A stretch of 40,903 bases of DNA from Sphingomonadales bacterium (GTDB lineage Bacteria; Pseudomonadota; Alphaproteobacteria; Sphingomonadales; Sphingomonadaceae). The DNA is taken from NCBI GenBank assembly GCA_012032285.1, contig JAAURJ010000025.1, forward strand, positions 1 through 40,903. Reading direction: 5' to 3'. Below the pieces are notes generated by a model. It saw nothing but the letters and a program-made list of their open reading frames with translations. It did not search any database and was not told the DNA's origin. Positions within the stretch are counted from its first letter, which is position 1. Every line of letters begins with the position of its first letter. The translations under genes were made by a program, and so were the position numbers. Below, piece by piece: positions 8,612 through 18,473 of the stretch.

Positions 8612-8630
8612 TGGCGGCTTTTTGCCGCCA
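8612..8630 (+). repeat. Hairpin in the pal-xth gap
   Basis: TGGCGGC, five T, GCCGCCA: a perfect 7-bp stem. No U-tract follows on either strand, so it is a weak candidate for a terminator or an mRNA 3' end. The rest of the 209-base gap (8519-8727) holds nothing else I can support. Confidence 0.4.
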
Positions 8631-8727
8631 ACCCATGTCGTGCCTCCTATGATTGGAAAGCTGTAATAGAAGGCAATTGCCAAGAAACATCCTTGCCCCA
8701 CTGCGCAAGCGGCTCTAAGCAATTTTC

Positions 8728-9522
8728 ATGTCAAACTGCCTCCGCATCGCTTCGTGGAATATCAATTCCGTCCGCGCCCGTCTGGATATTGTAGAACGCT
8801 ATTTGCGCGAAGAGGCGCCCGATATATTATGCCTTCAGGAAACAAAGGTCACCAATGACCTGTTCCCCGAAGGTCCGTTCCGGCAATTGGGATACCGGCA
8901 TTTTGCAATAAACGGAATGCCGATGCATCACGGCGTAGCGATCATCAGCAAGGTGCCGCTGCGTCATGTCGAGAGACTGGATTGGCAAGCCAATGGAGAA
9001 GCGCGTCATGTCGGCGTCGAAATTGATGGCGGCGTGCGGATCAACAATGTCTATATCCCGGCAGGCGGCGATATTCCCGACCGCGATGAAAATCCCAAAT
9101 TCGGGCAAAAGCTCGATTTTCTGGCGCGTATGACCGAATGGTCGGCAGGGCTTAAGGACAAAACTCTGCTTACCGGTGATTTCAATGTCGCGCCGCTGGA
9201 AATGGATGTGTGGAGCCACAAACAGCTGCGCAATGTGGTCAGCCATACCGATATTGAGATTGAACTATTGGCCAAGATGCAAGCAGCAGGCCATTGGGTC
9301 GACCTCGCCCGGCATTTTGTTGCTCCATCCGAGCGGCTTTATACCTGGTGGAGCTATCGCGCACGCGATTGGGAGGCATCGGACCGGGGGCGCAGGCTCG
9401 ATCATATGTGGGTAACACCCGATCTTACGGCTACAGCAAAAAACCATGTCGTCCACAAAATGTGCCGCAGTTGGGGCAAGCCGTCCGACCATGCCCCGAT
9501 CATGACGGAATTTGATTTTTGA
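8728..9522 (+). CDS. xth: Exodeoxyribonuclease III
   Basis: Mg-dependent AP endonuclease and 3'-5' exonuclease of base-excision repair, 264 residues. The fold's markers are all present: RIASWNINSVRAR at the N-terminus, CLQETK with the catalytic Glu, LLTGDFNVAP with Asp/Asn, RLDHMWV, and the terminal SDHAPIM catalytic Asp-His. The ATG at 8728 starts directly with the conserved motif. The stop overlaps the TTG start of ribA, so the two genes are probably co-transcribed. Confidence 0.94.
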   Translation: MSNCLRIASWNINSVRARLDIVERYLREEAPDILCLQETKVTNDLFPEGPFRQLGYRHFAINGMPMHHGVAIISKVPLRHVERLDWQANGEARHVGVEIDGGVRINNVYIPAGGDIPDRDENPKFGQKLDFLARMTEWSAGLKDKTLLTGDFNVAPLEMDVWSHKQLRNVVSHTDIEIELLAKMQAAGHWVDLARHFVAPSERLYTWWSYRARDWEASDRGRRLDHMWVTPDLTATAKNHVVHKMCRSWGKPSDHAPIMTEFDF

Positions 9523-10586
9523 CGAGCGGCCCTGACCTTGCCAGCAAGCAAGCGGCGCGGGCCATTGATGCGCTGCGCCGCGGCTGGTCGGTGCGGATTG
9601 AGGGCAAAAGCGCTGCCATAACTATCCGCGCGGTGGAAACCGGCGGTGATAGCAGCGATATTAAGGCAGGCTCGATACTGCTATCGGCTAGCCGCGCGGC
9701 GACGCTGAAGCTGACCAATCAAAGAGCGGCGGGCGATACTAGCCTGCCGGTGATGATCGCGCTTCCGCATCATCGTGACGCCGCATTTGCCATGGCGATT
9801 GCCGATCCGACACTGGATTTGCGCTATCCTATGAAGGGACCGTTTGCCGCGCTGCCCCTGCCCGATAATGATGCTGCTCTGGTGGCTATGGAACTGGCCC
9901 GCCATGCCGGGTTGCTTCCCGCCTTTTTGGTCGATGAGGGCAATGGCGATAAAGATATCGACATCGTCACCCCTGCACAAATGGCGGCTTATTCCGATGC
10001 GTCCCATATCCGGATAGCAGCGCGCGCACGCCTGCCGGTATCGGCATCCGAAGACGCCGAAATCATCGCGTTTCGCAGCGCCGCCGATGCTGCTGACCAC
10101 ATCGCTTTGGTGGTTGGAACGCCCGATAGCAGCGTGCCGCTGGTCCGCCTGCACAGCGAATGCCTGACCGGCGATGTGCTGGGCAGTTTGAAATGCGATT
10201 GCGGGCCGCAGCTACACGAAGCGCTGACGCAGATGACAGATGCCAATTGGGGTATATTGCTCTACCTGCGTCAGGAAGGGCGGGGCATTGGCCTTGTTAA
10301 CAAACTGCGCGCCTATGCCCTTCAGGATCAGGGTTTTGATACGGTCGATGCCAATATCCGTTTGGGCTTTGCCATTGATGCCCGCGATTTTTCGATCGCC
10401 GCACAGATGCTTCGGTTATTGAATGTTAACGCCATCAAATTGTTGACCAACAATCCCGAAAAGGTCGCAGGGTTAGAGGCGCAGGAGATAATAGTGACCA
10501 CGCGCCTGCCCTTACAAATTGCCGCCAACAGCCACAATCGCAATTATCTTAACACCAAACGGGATCGCACCGGGCATAAGCTTTAG
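9519..10586 (+). CDS. ribA: GTP cyclohydrolase II with N-terminal extension
   Basis: First committed step of riboflavin synthesis: GTP to a diaminopyrimidine, formate and diphosphate. The C-terminal ~190 residues carry the enzyme: VRLHSECLTGDVLGSLKCDCG with the three zinc cysteines, LYLRQEGRGIGLVNKLRAY, DARDFSIAAQML and KLLTNNPEK. The first ~160 residues (RAIDALRRGWSVRIEG ...) look like a remnant of a DHBP synthase (RibB)-like domain but lack its usual acidic DRENEGD-type motif. Total is 355 residues. TTG at 9519 is the start because it overlaps the xth stop and no ATG or GTG lies nearby. A terminator follows directly. Confidence 0.92.
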   Translation: MTSGPDLASKQAARAIDALRRGWSVRIEGKSAAITIRAVETGGDSSDIKAGSILLSASRAATLKLTNQRAAGDTSLPVMIALPHHRDAAFAMAIADPTLDLRYPMKGPFAALPLPDNDAALVAMELARHAGLLPAFLVDEGNGDKDIDIVTPAQMAAYSDASHIRIAARARLPVSASEDAEIIAFRSAADAADHIALVVGTPDSSVPLVRLHSECLTGDVLGSLKCDCGPQLHEALTQMTDANWGILLYLRQEGRGIGLVNKLRAYALQDQGFDTVDANIRLGFAIDARDFSIAAQMLRLLNVNAIKLLTNNPEKVAGLEAQEIIVTTRLPLQIAANSHNRNYLNTKRDRTGHKL

Positions 10587-10609
10587 GCGGTCCGCAAGGA
10601 ACCGCCTTT
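10585..10609 (+). terminator. Rho-independent terminator after ribA
   Basis: AGGCGGT pairs with ACCGCCT (7 bp). The inner CC/GG pairs close a GCAA tetraloop, and TTTATAA follows. The left arm overlaps the ribA stop codon. It sits between convergent ribA and etfA. Confidence 0.75.
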
Positions 10610-10636
10610 ATAAGCATTATCATGCCAAAGCCGCCC

Positions 10637-11566
10637 TTAAAGCGCGGCGGTCAATTCCGGCACGGCGTTGAACAGATCGGCGACAAGACCGATGTCAGCG
10701 ACCTGGAAAATCGGTGCGTCTTCGTCCTTGTTGATCGCTATGATAGTCTTGCTGTCTTTCATGCCCGCAAGATGCTGGATCGCGCCCGATATGCCAATGG
10801 CAATATAGACTTCGGGTGCGACAATCTTTCCGGTTTGGCCGACCTGATAGTCATTGGGGACATAGCCCGCATCCACCGCTGCGCGGCTGGCACCGACGGC
10901 TGCGCCCAATTTGTCGGCGAGCGGATAGATCGTACTTTCAAAGGTCGGTCCGTCCTTCAGCGCCCGGCCGCCCGAAACGATGATTTTGGCGCTGGTCAAT
11001 TCGGGGCGCTCTTGCTTGGCGATTTCGGCGCTGACAAAGCTGGACAGGCCTGCATCGCCTGCGCTGCTTACCGCTTCGATTGATGCGCTGCCGCCTTCCG
11101 TTCCGGCTTTGTCAAAAGCGGTTCCGCGCACGGTGATGACTTTTTTGGCATCCGATGACTGGACGGTTGCAATCGCATTGCCCGCATAAATTGGGCGGGT
11201 AAATGTGTCGGCGCTTTCGACCGACAAAATATCGCTGATCTGCATCACATCAAGCAGAGCAGCAACACGCGGAGCGATATTTTTGCCATGGCTGGTGGCC
11301 GGCGCCAAAAACGCATCATGGCTGTCCATAAGCCCGGCAACCAAGGGCGCGACATTTTCCGGCAATTGATGCGCATAGGCGGCATCATCGGCCAAATGAA
11401 CGGTGGATATGCCCGCTACTTTGGCCGCCTGATCTGCCACAGCGGCGCAGCCGGAACCAGCGACCAGCGCGTGCACCTCACCCAATTTTGAGGCAGCGGT
11501 CACCACAGCCAGCGTCGCGTCTTTCATGACGCTATTATCATGTTCGACATAAATAAGGGTTTTCAT
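10637..11566 (-). CDS. etfA: Electron transfer flavoprotein alpha subunit
   Basis: FAD-binding subunit of the ETF heterodimer, which takes electrons from acyl-CoA and other dehydrogenases to ETF-ubiquinone oxidoreductase. The N-terminal domain begins [17 protein letters not shown]. The FAD domain shows [50 protein letters not shown] and [18 protein letters not shown]. Length 309 residues is standard. It follows etfB with a one-base stop/start overlap (TGATG), so the two subunits are translationally coupled. Confidence 0.95.
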   Translation of the reverse strand: MKTLIYVEHDNSVMKDATLAVVTAASKLGEVHALVAGSGCAAVADQAAKVAGISTVHLADDAAYAHQLPENVAPLVAGLMDSHDAFLAPATSHGKNIAPRVAALLDVMQISDILSVESADTFTRPIYAGNAIATVQSSDAKKVITVRGTAFDKAGTEGGSASIEAVSSAGDAGLSSFVSAEIAKQERPELTSAKIIVSGGRALKDGPTFESTIYPLADKLGAAVGASRAAVDAGYVPNDYQVGQTGKIVAPEVYIAIGISGAIQHLAGMKDSKTIIAINKDEDAPIFQVADIGLVADLFNAVPELTAAL

Positions 11567-12310
11567 CAGGCTACTCCCATTTCTTTCATCTTCGCGGCTA
11601 GCGCGGCGACATCCTCCACCTTGATACCGGCGCTGCGCACGGGCGGTTCTGACACATTTTTGATGGTCAGCCGCGGGGACATATCAACGCCATAATCGGC
11701 AGGCGTTTTTTTTATCCATCGGTTTTGACTTTGCCTTCATGATATTGGGTAATGAAGCATAGCGCGGTTCGTTGAGCCGCAAATCGGTGGTGACAATGGC
11801 GGGCATGGTTAGCGCAACGGTTTCAAGGCCGCCATCAACCTCACGGGTTACATTCACCTTGTCGCCTGCCACCTCGACCTTGCTGGCAAAAGTGCCTTGC
11901 GGGCGGTCCAACAGTGCGGCGAGCATTTGTCCGGTCTGGTTGCTATCATCGTCAATCGCTTGTTTGCCCAGGATCACAAGGCCCGGCGATTCTTCTTCCA
12001 CCACCTTGGCGAGCAGCTTTGCAACGCCCAGCGGTTCGGCATCTTCGGCTTCGATCAAAATTGCACGGTCAGCCCCCATGGCGAGCGCGGTGCGCAGCGT
12101 TTCCTGCGCCTTATCAGGGCCGATAGAGATAGCAATGATTTCGGTCGCAGAGCCCGCCTCTTTCAGCCGGATCGCTTCTTCGACAGCAATCTCGTCAAAC
12201 GGGTTCATGCTCATTTTGACATTGGCCAGATCAACGCCGCTGCCATCGGGTTTGACGCGCGGCTTCACATTATAATCGATAACCCGCTTCACAGGGACGA
12301 GGATTTTCAT
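11566..12310 (-). CDS. etfB: Electron transfer flavoprotein beta subunit (frame broken once)
   Basis: AMP-binding partner of EtfA. It reads [18 protein letters not shown] at the start, then [40 protein letters not shown] and the conserved [19 protein letters not shown]. There a run of eight T (minus-strand A) at 11706-11713 is one base too long. With seven, the frame continues [20 protein letters not shown] to the stop at 11566-11568, giving 247 residues, the family length. The break is therefore most likely a homopolymer error. A palindromic operator candidate lies 81-100 bases upstream. Confidence 0.93.
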
Positions 12311-12390
12311 GGGCTTTCCTTCTCTCTTTAACAGGCCGCAGCCATGACAGAATCAAAGGCAGCGGGCAATAACGCTAAAGCCCTTATGCA

Positions 12391-12410
12391 TGACGTTAAC
12401 GTAAACGTCA
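12391..12410 (-). promoter_or_regulatory. Candidate LiuR/MerR-type operator upstream of etfBA
   Basis: An inverted repeat TGACGTT-6 nt-AACGTCA whose core reads ACGTTAACGT. As I recall, regulators of branched-chain amino acid and fatty acid degradation of the LiuR (MerR) group bind ACGT-N2-ACGT palindromes, and etf genes are among their targets in proteobacteria. The position in the etfB promoter region fits. The repeat is seen directly; the regulator is inferred. Confidence 0.5.
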
Positions 12411-12530
12411 AGTGAATGGTCAATTATTTTCCTGCACAGGTACGCACGGTTTGATCGGCTGTTGCAACCGGCCATAGCGTGCTGCGTGTAGAAGCCTGCA
12501 TCCTGTTAAAAACGAAAAACAGGTTAAATG

Positions 12531-12562
12531 GTGAAGGCCTCGATAAGATCAGGCCCCTTCAC
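12531..12562 (-). terminator. Stem-loop downstream of sucC
   Basis: GTGAAGGCCT pairs with AGGCCCCTTCAC apart from a two-base bulge, around a 10-base loop. On the minus strand it follows the sucC stop by about 25 bases, with only a short T-rich stretch after it. A second, weaker inverted repeat CCTGTT/AACAGG lies at 12502-12523. Likely transcript end; moderate support. Confidence 0.5.
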
Positions 12563-12585
12563 AGCACGCTCGCCTTAAACTTGCT

Positions 12586-13794
12586 TTACGCTGCTTTACG
12601 CACTTCGGCCACAATCTTCTTCGCTGCATCGCCCAGATCGTTGGCGGGCACGATCGGCAGACCCGAATTGGCGAGAATCTCTTTGCCCTTCTCCACATTC
12701 GTACCCTCAAGCCGCACGACGAGCGGCACCGACAGATTCACTTCCTTGGCCGCCGCGACAATGCCGTCGGCGATGATGTCGCATTTCATGATGCCGCCAA
12801 AAATATTGACCAAAATGCCCTTCACCGCTGGATCGCGCAGGATGATTTTGAACGCTGCGGTCACTTTTTCGGTGGTTGCGCCGCCGCCCACGTCGAGGAA
12901 GTTGGCGGGAAATTCACCGTTCAGCTTGATGATGTCCATCGTCGCCATGGCAAGGCCCGCGCCATTGACCATGCAGCCGATATTGCCATCCAGCTTGATA
13001 TAGGCCAGATCATATTCCGACGCCTCAACCTCGGCGGGATCTTCTTCGGTCAGGTCGCGCAGATCCGCCAAGTCTTTGTGGCGGAACATGGCATTGCCGT
13101 CAAAGCCGACCTTGGCATCCAGCACAAGCAGCTCGTCGCCATCCTTGCCTTCACAAATAGCGAGCGGGTTAATCTCAATCTGCTCGGCATCGCTGCTCAG
13201 AAAAGCGGCATACAAACCGGCGAGGATTTTCGCCGCTTGCTTGGCAAGATCGCCGGTCAGTTCGAGCGCGGCGGCCACGGCGCGGCCATGGTGCGGCATC
13301 AGGCCGGTCGCCGGATCAATGGTGATGGTGTGAATTTTTTCCGGCGTGTTATGCGCGACATCTTCGATATCCATGCCGCCTTCGGTTGATGCGACAACCG
13401 CGATCCGGCTGGTCGCACGGTCAACGAGCAAGGCGAGATAAAATTCATTTTTAATGTCGGCGCCGTCAGTAATATAAAGCCGGTTCACCTGTTTACCCGC
13501 TTCCCCGGTTTGGATCGTGACGAGCGTATTGCCCAGCATTTCCTTGGCGTGCGATTCCACTTCATCAAGCGAAAAGGCCAGCCGCACGCCGCCTTTGGCA
13601 TCCGGGCCGAGTTCCTTGAATTTGCCCTTGCCGCGTCCGCCCGCATGGATTTGCGATTTCACCACATATAGCGGGCCGGGCAATTGCTTTGCGGCGGCGA
13701 CTGCCTCCTCCACCGACATGGCGGCAATACCCCTTGGCACGGCAACGCCATATTTTGCGAGCAATTCTTTGGCCTGATATTCATGGATGTTCAT
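12586..13794 (-). CDS. sucC: Succinyl-CoA ligase beta subunit
   Basis: TCA-cycle enzyme converting succinyl-CoA to succinate with nucleotide triphosphate formation. The ATP-grasp N-terminus is clear: [16 protein letters not shown], then [20 protein letters not shown], a nucleotide-binding segment. The C-terminal CoA-ligase domain has [57 protein letters not shown] and [12 protein letters not shown]. Its 402 residues equal the usual length. The alpha subunit gene sucD is not adjacent, so it must lie elsewhere. AAGGACG sits upstream of the ATG. Confidence 0.95.
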   Translation of the reverse strand: MNIHEYQAKELLAKYGVAVPRGIAAMSVEEAVAAAKQLPGPLYVVKSQIHAGGRGKGKFKELGPDAKGGVRLAFSLDEVESHAKEMLGNTLVTIQTGEAGKQVNRLYITDGADIKNEFYLALLVDRATSRIAVVASTEGGMDIEDVAHNTPEKIHTITIDPATGLMPHHGRAVAAALELTGDLAKQAAKILAGLYAAFLSSDAEQIEINPLAICEGKDGDELLVLDAKVGFDGNAMFRHKDLADLRDLTEEDPAEVEASEYDLAYIKLDGNIGCMVNGAGLAMATMDIIKLNGEFPANFLDVGGGATTEKVTAAFKIILRDPAVKGILVNIFGGIMKCDIIADGIVAAAKEVNLSVPLVVRLEGTNVEKGKEILANSGLPIVPANDLGDAAKKIVAEVRKAA

Positions 13795-13889
13795 GGGAGG
13801 ATGCGTCCTTGTTCAATAGGATAGAATTAACCCAGCGCTTAAGCACAAGCCGCGCAGGATTGGAAGAGGATGTTACGGCTTTTGTTGCT

Positions 13890-14510
13890 TCAATCGCACC
13901 GCTTTAACAATCCATGCCCTGCCAATACATCCCTTAAACCCGCCGCATCGTGAAAATGATGGACATTCAGGCCAAATTTCTGTGCCGATTCGATATTGGA
14001 GAGATTATCGTCAATGAAGATTGCGGTTTCGGGCGCAATGGCGAATCGGGCGCAGGCAAGAGCATAGATCGCAGGGTCAGGCTTCACCAATTTTTCGCGG
14101 CCCGACACGATTATGTCTGCGAACAGATCGAATATCGGCTGTGTCGGCCGGAACGCATCCCAAAATTCCGCACCGAAATTGGTGATCGCAAATAAGGGAA
14201 CAGCCGATTCGTGCAGGTGCCTGACAATTTCTAGGCTGCCCTCCACCGGACCTGGAATGCTTTCGTTAAACCGGTTGGTATAGGCTTCGATCAGTTGCGC
14301 ATAAGCCGGAAAGGCCGCGCTGCGTTCGGAAAGCATCTGCGCCAGTGGTTTTCCGGCATCATGTTCAAAATGCCATTCTTCTGTCACCACATGGGCCAAA
14401 AACCAGTCCAGTTCCTCTGGATCCTCGATCAATTTCGCAAACAAATGCCGCAAATCCCAATGGAACAGCACGCGGCCGACATCGAAAATGACCGCCTTAA
14501 CCTTGCCCAT
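13890..14510 (-). CDS. HAD-superfamily hydrolase (YihX-like phosphatase)
   Basis: Haloacid dehalogenase-fold hydrolase of 206 residues; substrate unknown. All four HAD motifs are visible: I, VIFDVGRVLFHWD with nucleophile Asp10; II, FAITN; III, the lysine in KLVKPDPAIY; IV, AIFIDDNLSNI. The DxG form of motif I is shared with YihX and epoxide-hydrolase N-terminal-type members, many of which dephosphorylate sugar phosphates. It lies downstream of rpmJ behind a terminator, so it probably has its own promoter. Confidence 0.85.
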   Translation of the reverse strand: MGKVKAVIFDVGRVLFHWDLRHLFAKLIEDPEELDWFLAHVVTEEWHFEHDAGKPLAQMLSERSAAFPAYAQLIEAYTNRFNESIPGPVEGSLEIVRHLHESAVPLFAITNFGAEFWDAFRPTQPIFDLFADIIVSGREKLVKPDPAIYALACARFAIAPETAIFIDDNLSNIESAQKFGLNVHHFHDAAGLRDVLAGHGLLKRCD

Positions 14511-14533
14511 CGCTTTTCCTCCCGAAACAACGC

Positions 14534-14564
14534 AAAAAACCGCCCGCGAAAATATCCGGGGCGG
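14534..14564 (-). terminator. Rho-independent terminator after rpmJ
   Basis: On the minus strand, GCCGCCCC, a 9-11 base loop and CGGGCGG followed by TTTTTT form a typical terminator. It lies about 50 bases after the rpmJ stop and just before the HAD gene start, so it separates the two transcripts. Confidence 0.8.
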
Positions 14565-14616
14565 CTTGCGAATTTATGACACGCAGCATCGCAGCTGCGA
14601 ATCGGTCACATTCCGA

Positions 14617-14742
14617 TTAACCTTGGCGCGCCTTGAACCGGCGGTTGGTTTTGTTGATCACATAAACGCGGCCACGGCGGCGAATCACGCGGTTATCACG
14701 GTGGCGGCCCTTAAGGGATTTGAGAGAATTGACGATCTTCAT
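14617..14742 (-). CDS. rpmJ: Ribosomal protein bL36
   Basis: A 41-residue large-subunit protein that starts [16 protein letters not shown] and ends [13 protein letters not shown]. It is of the zinc-free (C-minus) type: the position usually occupied by Cys in RHRDCR is Asn, and no other Cys is present. It has its own terminator at 14534-14564. It is divergent from the lipoprotein gene at 14894. The match to alphaproteobacterial bL36 is unmistakable despite its size. Confidence 0.96.
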   Translation of the reverse strand: MKIVNSLKSLKGRHRDNRVIRRRGRVYVINKTNRRFKARQG

Positions 14743-14893
14743 GGGATTTGCCCGCTAGTAAATGTTTGTGAATATACGGCCCGTAGGGGCGCATTTGAAG
14801 GCGGGCTAATATGGCTGGACCCCGGCAAAGTCAAGCGTCATTGCGGGTTCATCTCCACTTGTTTATGAGCATTTCAGGTTCAGGAGACAATTT

Positions 14894-15511
14894 ATGCGCA
14901 TTACCCTATTATCGCTCGCCGCCCTATCGCTTACCCTATCCGCCTGCGCAACGCCCGCTGGCCCTGTTGAAATCACAAGGTTTAACCGCGCCGCAGAGGG
15001 TGTAGAATATGGCAAGGGCAGCTTTGCCGTCGAGATCGCAGATACAAGCGGCGAAGCCGGCGCAGAAGAGGGCACGCCGCTGTCAGCGACCCCCTATTTG
15101 AACGCCGTTGCCGCCGAAATGCAGCGCATTGGCTATAGCGAAAATAGCGGCGATGCGGCCGTGGTTGCAAAGGTCAGCTATGCTGTGCGCGATTTGGGCG
15201 AACAGCAAAGACGCGGCCCCGTATCGGTCGGCGTTGGCGGATCAACCGGCGGTTACCGGTCGGGTGTCGGTGTCGGGCTTGGCCTTGATCTCACCAGCCT
15301 GCTCAGCCGCCCGCAGGCCCGCGTGCTGACCGAACTATCGGTGCGCATCACCGAACGCGAAGGCGGGCGAGTCATTTGGGAAGGACGCGCGGCGCAGGAA
15401 AGCAATGCCGGTTCCGCCGCCGCGGCCAGCGATGCCGCCGCCCAAAAGCTTGCAGGTGCATTATTCCGCGATTTTCCTGGCGAGTCGGGCGAAAGCCTCA
15501 CGGTCAAATAA
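14894..15511 (+). CDS. DUF4136-like lipoprotein
   Basis: Predicted lipoprotein of 205 residues. The signal peptide [16 protein letters not shown] ends in the lipobox LSAC with Cys at residue 18. The body contains [16 protein letters not shown], a Gly-rich segment [21 protein letters not shown], and a C-terminal [17 protein letters not shown] followed by an Ala-rich helix. This pattern matches sphingomonad DUF4136 outer-membrane lipoproteins, whose function is not known. AGGAGA lies 8 bases before the start. Confidence 0.8.
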   Translation: MRITLLSLAALSLTLSACATPAGPVEITRFNRAAEGVEYGKGSFAVEIADTSGEAGAEEGTPLSATPYLNAVAAEMQRIGYSENSGDAAVVAKVSYAVRDLGEQQRRGPVSVGVGGSTGGYRSGVGVGLGLDLTSLLSRPQARVLTELSVRITEREGGRVIWEGRAAQESNAGSAAAASDAAAQKLAGALFRDFPGESGESLTVK

Positions 15512-15636
15512 ACCGCCTGCCTGGCCTGAATTTCAGCGGCAATTGCCCTTGGACAAGCGGGGCGGCACTGTTTATGGCAAAAACTATATCGGGGGCTTTA
15601 CCCCTAGCTCAAACAGAATTGCGAGAAAGTATTGCC

Positions 15637-16791
15637 ATGGCCATCCACACTATCAATGCCGCTTTTGACAGCGGCAATATCGTTGTTCACACAATAGCAG
15701 GCGCCGCCGCGACGCTGACGATCCGCAAGGATAAGGACAGCGATTTCTTCCAATGGTTTCATTTCCGTGTCGCGGCAACGCCGGGGGAAGAAATGCGGCT
15801 GCATATCACCGGGCTGGAACAAAGCGCTTATCCCGGTGGCTGGCAGGATTACCGCGCCTGTGTATCCGAAGACCGCAGCTTTTGGGGCCGCGCCGAAACC
15901 CGTTATGACAAGGATATAGATGGCGGCACGCTGACCATCTGTTACACACCCGCTGGCCCGATCAGCTGGTTTGCCTATTTCGCGCCCTATAGCATGGAAC
16001 GCCACCATGACCTGATCAGCGAAGTGGCGCTGTGCGAGGGCGTATCGCACCGCGTGCTGGGCCACAGCCTGGAAGGGCAGCCGATTGACTGCCTGTCCAT
16101 AGGCAACGGTGATAAGATAATCTGGCTCTATGCGCGGCAGCATCCGGGCGAAAGCATGGCCGAATGGTGGATCGAGGGCGCTTTGGAGGCGCTGACCGAC
16201 CCTGCCAATCCGCACGCGCGTGCGCTGCGCGAAAAAGCCACGCTGCATATCGTCCCCAATTGCAACCCCGACGGTTCATGCCGTGGCCATTTGCGCACCA
16301 ATTATGCGGGCGTGAATTTGAACCGCGAATGGGCAGAGCCGACCGCCGAACGATCACCCGAAGTGCTCGCTATCCGCAATGCGATGGACGAAACCGGATG
16401 CCATTGGGCCATGGATGTCCACGGCGATGAGGCGATCCCGGCCAATTTCATCGCTGGATTTCACGGCATCCCGTCTTGGACCGATGATCAGGGTGACCGT
16501 TATGTCGCCTATAAAGAACGGCTGGCGCAGCGGACCCCCGATTTCCAGTTAAAGCTGGGCTATCCCGAAAAAGAAGCGCCGGGCAGCGCGAACCTATCCA
16601 TGTCCACCAATCAACTTGCCGAACGCTTTGGTGAACCGCGCAATGGCAAAGGGCAGGGCTGCATCGCCATGACGTTGGAAATGCCGTTCAAAGATACGCT
16701 GGACCATAATGATCCGGATCAGGGCTGGTCACCGGAGCGCTGCAAAGCCCTGGCCGCCGAATGCCTTGCCGTAATGGCGGAGATGGTTTGA
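15637..16791 (+). CDS. M14-family zinc carboxypeptidase (cytosolic carboxypeptidase-like)
   Basis: Predicted metallocarboxypeptidase of 384 residues. An N-terminal beta-sandwich domain (to about residue 130) precedes the catalytic domain, the layout of the cytosolic carboxypeptidase/AGBL-like M14 group. Zinc ligands are in [12 protein letters not shown] (His, Glu) and AMDVHGDE (His). The substrate-binding pair appears in GVNLNREW, and the catalytic Glu is probably in MTLEMPFKD. No signal peptide, so it is cytoplasmic. ATG 15637 was chosen since the longer frame overlaps the lipoprotein gene. The substrate is unknown. Confidence 0.87.
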   Translation: MAIHTINAAFDSGNIVVHTIAGAAATLTIRKDKDSDFFQWFHFRVAATPGEEMRLHITGLEQSAYPGGWQDYRACVSEDRSFWGRAETRYDKDIDGGTLTICYTPAGPISWFAYFAPYSMERHHDLISEVALCEGVSHRVLGHSLEGQPIDCLSIGNGDKIIWLYARQHPGESMAEWWIEGALEALTDPANPHARALREKATLHIVPNCNPDGSCRGHLRTNYAGVNLNREWAEPTAERSPEVLAIRNAMDETGCHWAMDVHGDEAIPANFIAGFHGIPSWTDDQGDRYVAYKERLAQRTPDFQLKLGYPEKEAPGSANLSMSTNQLAERFGEPRNGKGQGCIAMTLEMPFKDTLDHNDPDQGWSPERCKALAAECLAVMAEMV

Positions 16792-16841
16792 GCCGGGCGT
16801 TATTTAGCCATTTGGAATCCAGCCCTGCATTTCGTGGGGAA

Positions 16842-18175
16842 ATGCGGTATTTCTTGCAACTTGCGGGCAATTATATCGCTAATATCTTTATCCAGGTGCG
16901 GGCCAAATCGCCCTCCAAACATAGGAAGGCTTTTGCCCAGTGGCTCGGCACCCAACCCTCGTCCGTTAAGGATAAGCAATTATATGACGCACTGGTCTGC
17001 AAGGCCGAATGGTTTGAAGCTTATAAACGCGACTTTGCCATCATGCTGGACGATATGCCGCCTGTCATGCGCGACCGGATGGGCAGGTCGATACAGAATG
17101 ATCATTGTATTCCTTTGGATATGGCAGGATTTATCAGATCGCTCGACCGATTGCGTGAGTATCGCCACTGGCTGGAACATTATAAGGACCATGCCGAAAA
17201 AAACCAAAAAAGGCCCGTGACAGAAGACAGCGATATTTTGCGCGATCTGGGATTATTGCTGGTGCCGCATTTGTTGAACCACCTGCACGGCCGCATCCGC
17301 CATCATCAGCGCAAATTAAAAACCAAGAATGTTTTTGGCCGATAATGTGAAGATCAAAAGCATATTGGATCAGGCCATATCGGACCGCCGCCAAACAATC
17401 ATGGGTGTTCAGGGGAAGCGAACGCGCGGTGATAAGATCCGTAAGGAAAGACAGGAGGCACAGCAAAAACACGAACGCTGGCGGCAATATCATACGCGGC
17501 TTTTTAGCAGCGAAACCTGGCCCCGATATAATCTGCAAAATTTCAAAATGCGGTATTTCTTCATGGGTGAAGGCAGGATGACTGCATTGGAAGTCTGCTG
17601 CGCCACCCAAATGATCCGGCGGACCACAAACCGGATTTTATCCAAGCTATGGAACCGTTATTCCTATTATCCGCCGACATAAATCTTGTCATTCACCATT
17701 ATCTGATTGACGCGGAAATGGCCGGTATACCCATTAAGAAGCGCAGTATAATTGATCCCCGAATATCCGATATCCGTAATGAAATTGCCCATGGCGGTTT
17801 TTTTGGAATGTAAAGGCCAAGCATGGCGGGGCTATATATGCGGTCACGGACATATTCACCGCATTATTGGAATTGGCCGATAAATTTCCGGTCCATGGGC
17901 GCGACCGGCGCGGACGCTTTATTTCTGCTATCCGCCTCTTATGCAAACGCAGCCAAATCAGCCTCGTCTATCTTAAAAATAACCATGATGACAGCAACCG
18001 GCATCCGCCGCCCATCCGCATCCGGCGATGGACCGAGAAAAATAGAGTTAAATTTGGCGGCCCATCCTCTATTTATCGGATTGAAAAAAGGCTGGCCCTG
18101 CGCCGGGTTGCCGCAGCATGGATGCGCGATATGGATCAAGCGATCAAAAAAATTGACAAAAAAGCCGCGCTATGA
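16842..18175 (+). CDS. Putative two-HEPN-motif protein (frame broken three times)
   Basis: No known gene name. The region reads as one protein if three single-base indels are corrected: one T too many near 17331, one G missing near 17575, one T missing in the T-run near 17799. This gives 444 residues in a whole number of codons. Two HEPN-type motifs appear: REYRHWLEHY (R-H-x3-H, 17163-17180, about residue 108) and DIRNEIAHGGFFW (R-N-x3-H, 17775-17792, about residue 312). Both sit in helical, basic surroundings, and the C-terminus is strongly basic (IKKIDKKAAL). HEPN R-x4-H motifs usually mark RNases in toxin, abortive-infection and CRISPR effector proteins. Start uncertain: ATG 16842, or TTG 16788 overlapping the carboxypeptidase stop. 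The alternative is a decayed pseudogene or three small unrelated frames. No CRISPR array is nearby. Confidence 0.6.
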
Positions 18176-18254
18176 AAGACGTTATTTGGTTTTGATTATA
18201 AATCCAAAGACCTTATTTCAATCATTTTATATGTTTAGGAAAAGGTCTGTTGCG

Positions 18255-18279
18255 GGAACCCCATATTTAAGGGGTTTCC
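18255..18279. terminator. Stem-loop after the two-HEPN gene
   Basis: GGAACCCC pairs with GGGGTTTCC (one bulged T) around an 8-base AT loop. No U-run follows. It may end the upstream transcript or belong to the acs leader. Nothing else is evident in the roughly 300 bases before acs (18176-18473), which is more AT-rich than the neighbouring genes. Confidence 0.45.
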
Positions 18280-18473
18280 GTGACGATTATGATTGCGATT
18301 CACGCTGTTTTCCCATTCGCCTAATTTCTGGATCACTGTCGCGCGTGACTTTCGTAAATTCGCCGCAAGATTTTTATTGCCCGCTGGCGAAATTGCCGAA
18401 AGATATTATGGTTGCCTCATAATCGGTGCGGGATTTGCGGCGTCACCGGTTGCGGCGTTATATTGGGAGAAAG

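Noticed and set aside
11772-12275. Plus-strand open frame opposite etfB
   Set aside because: Shadow of a GC-rich minus-strand gene; low-complexity Ser/Ala/Thr product.
16842-18175. The two R-x4-H motifs as a miniature Cas13
   Set aside because: The length is about 444 residues, no CRISPR array or cas genes are in the window, and the only evidence is two short motifs in a frame-corrected reading. Kept as a two-HEPN candidate, not Cas13.
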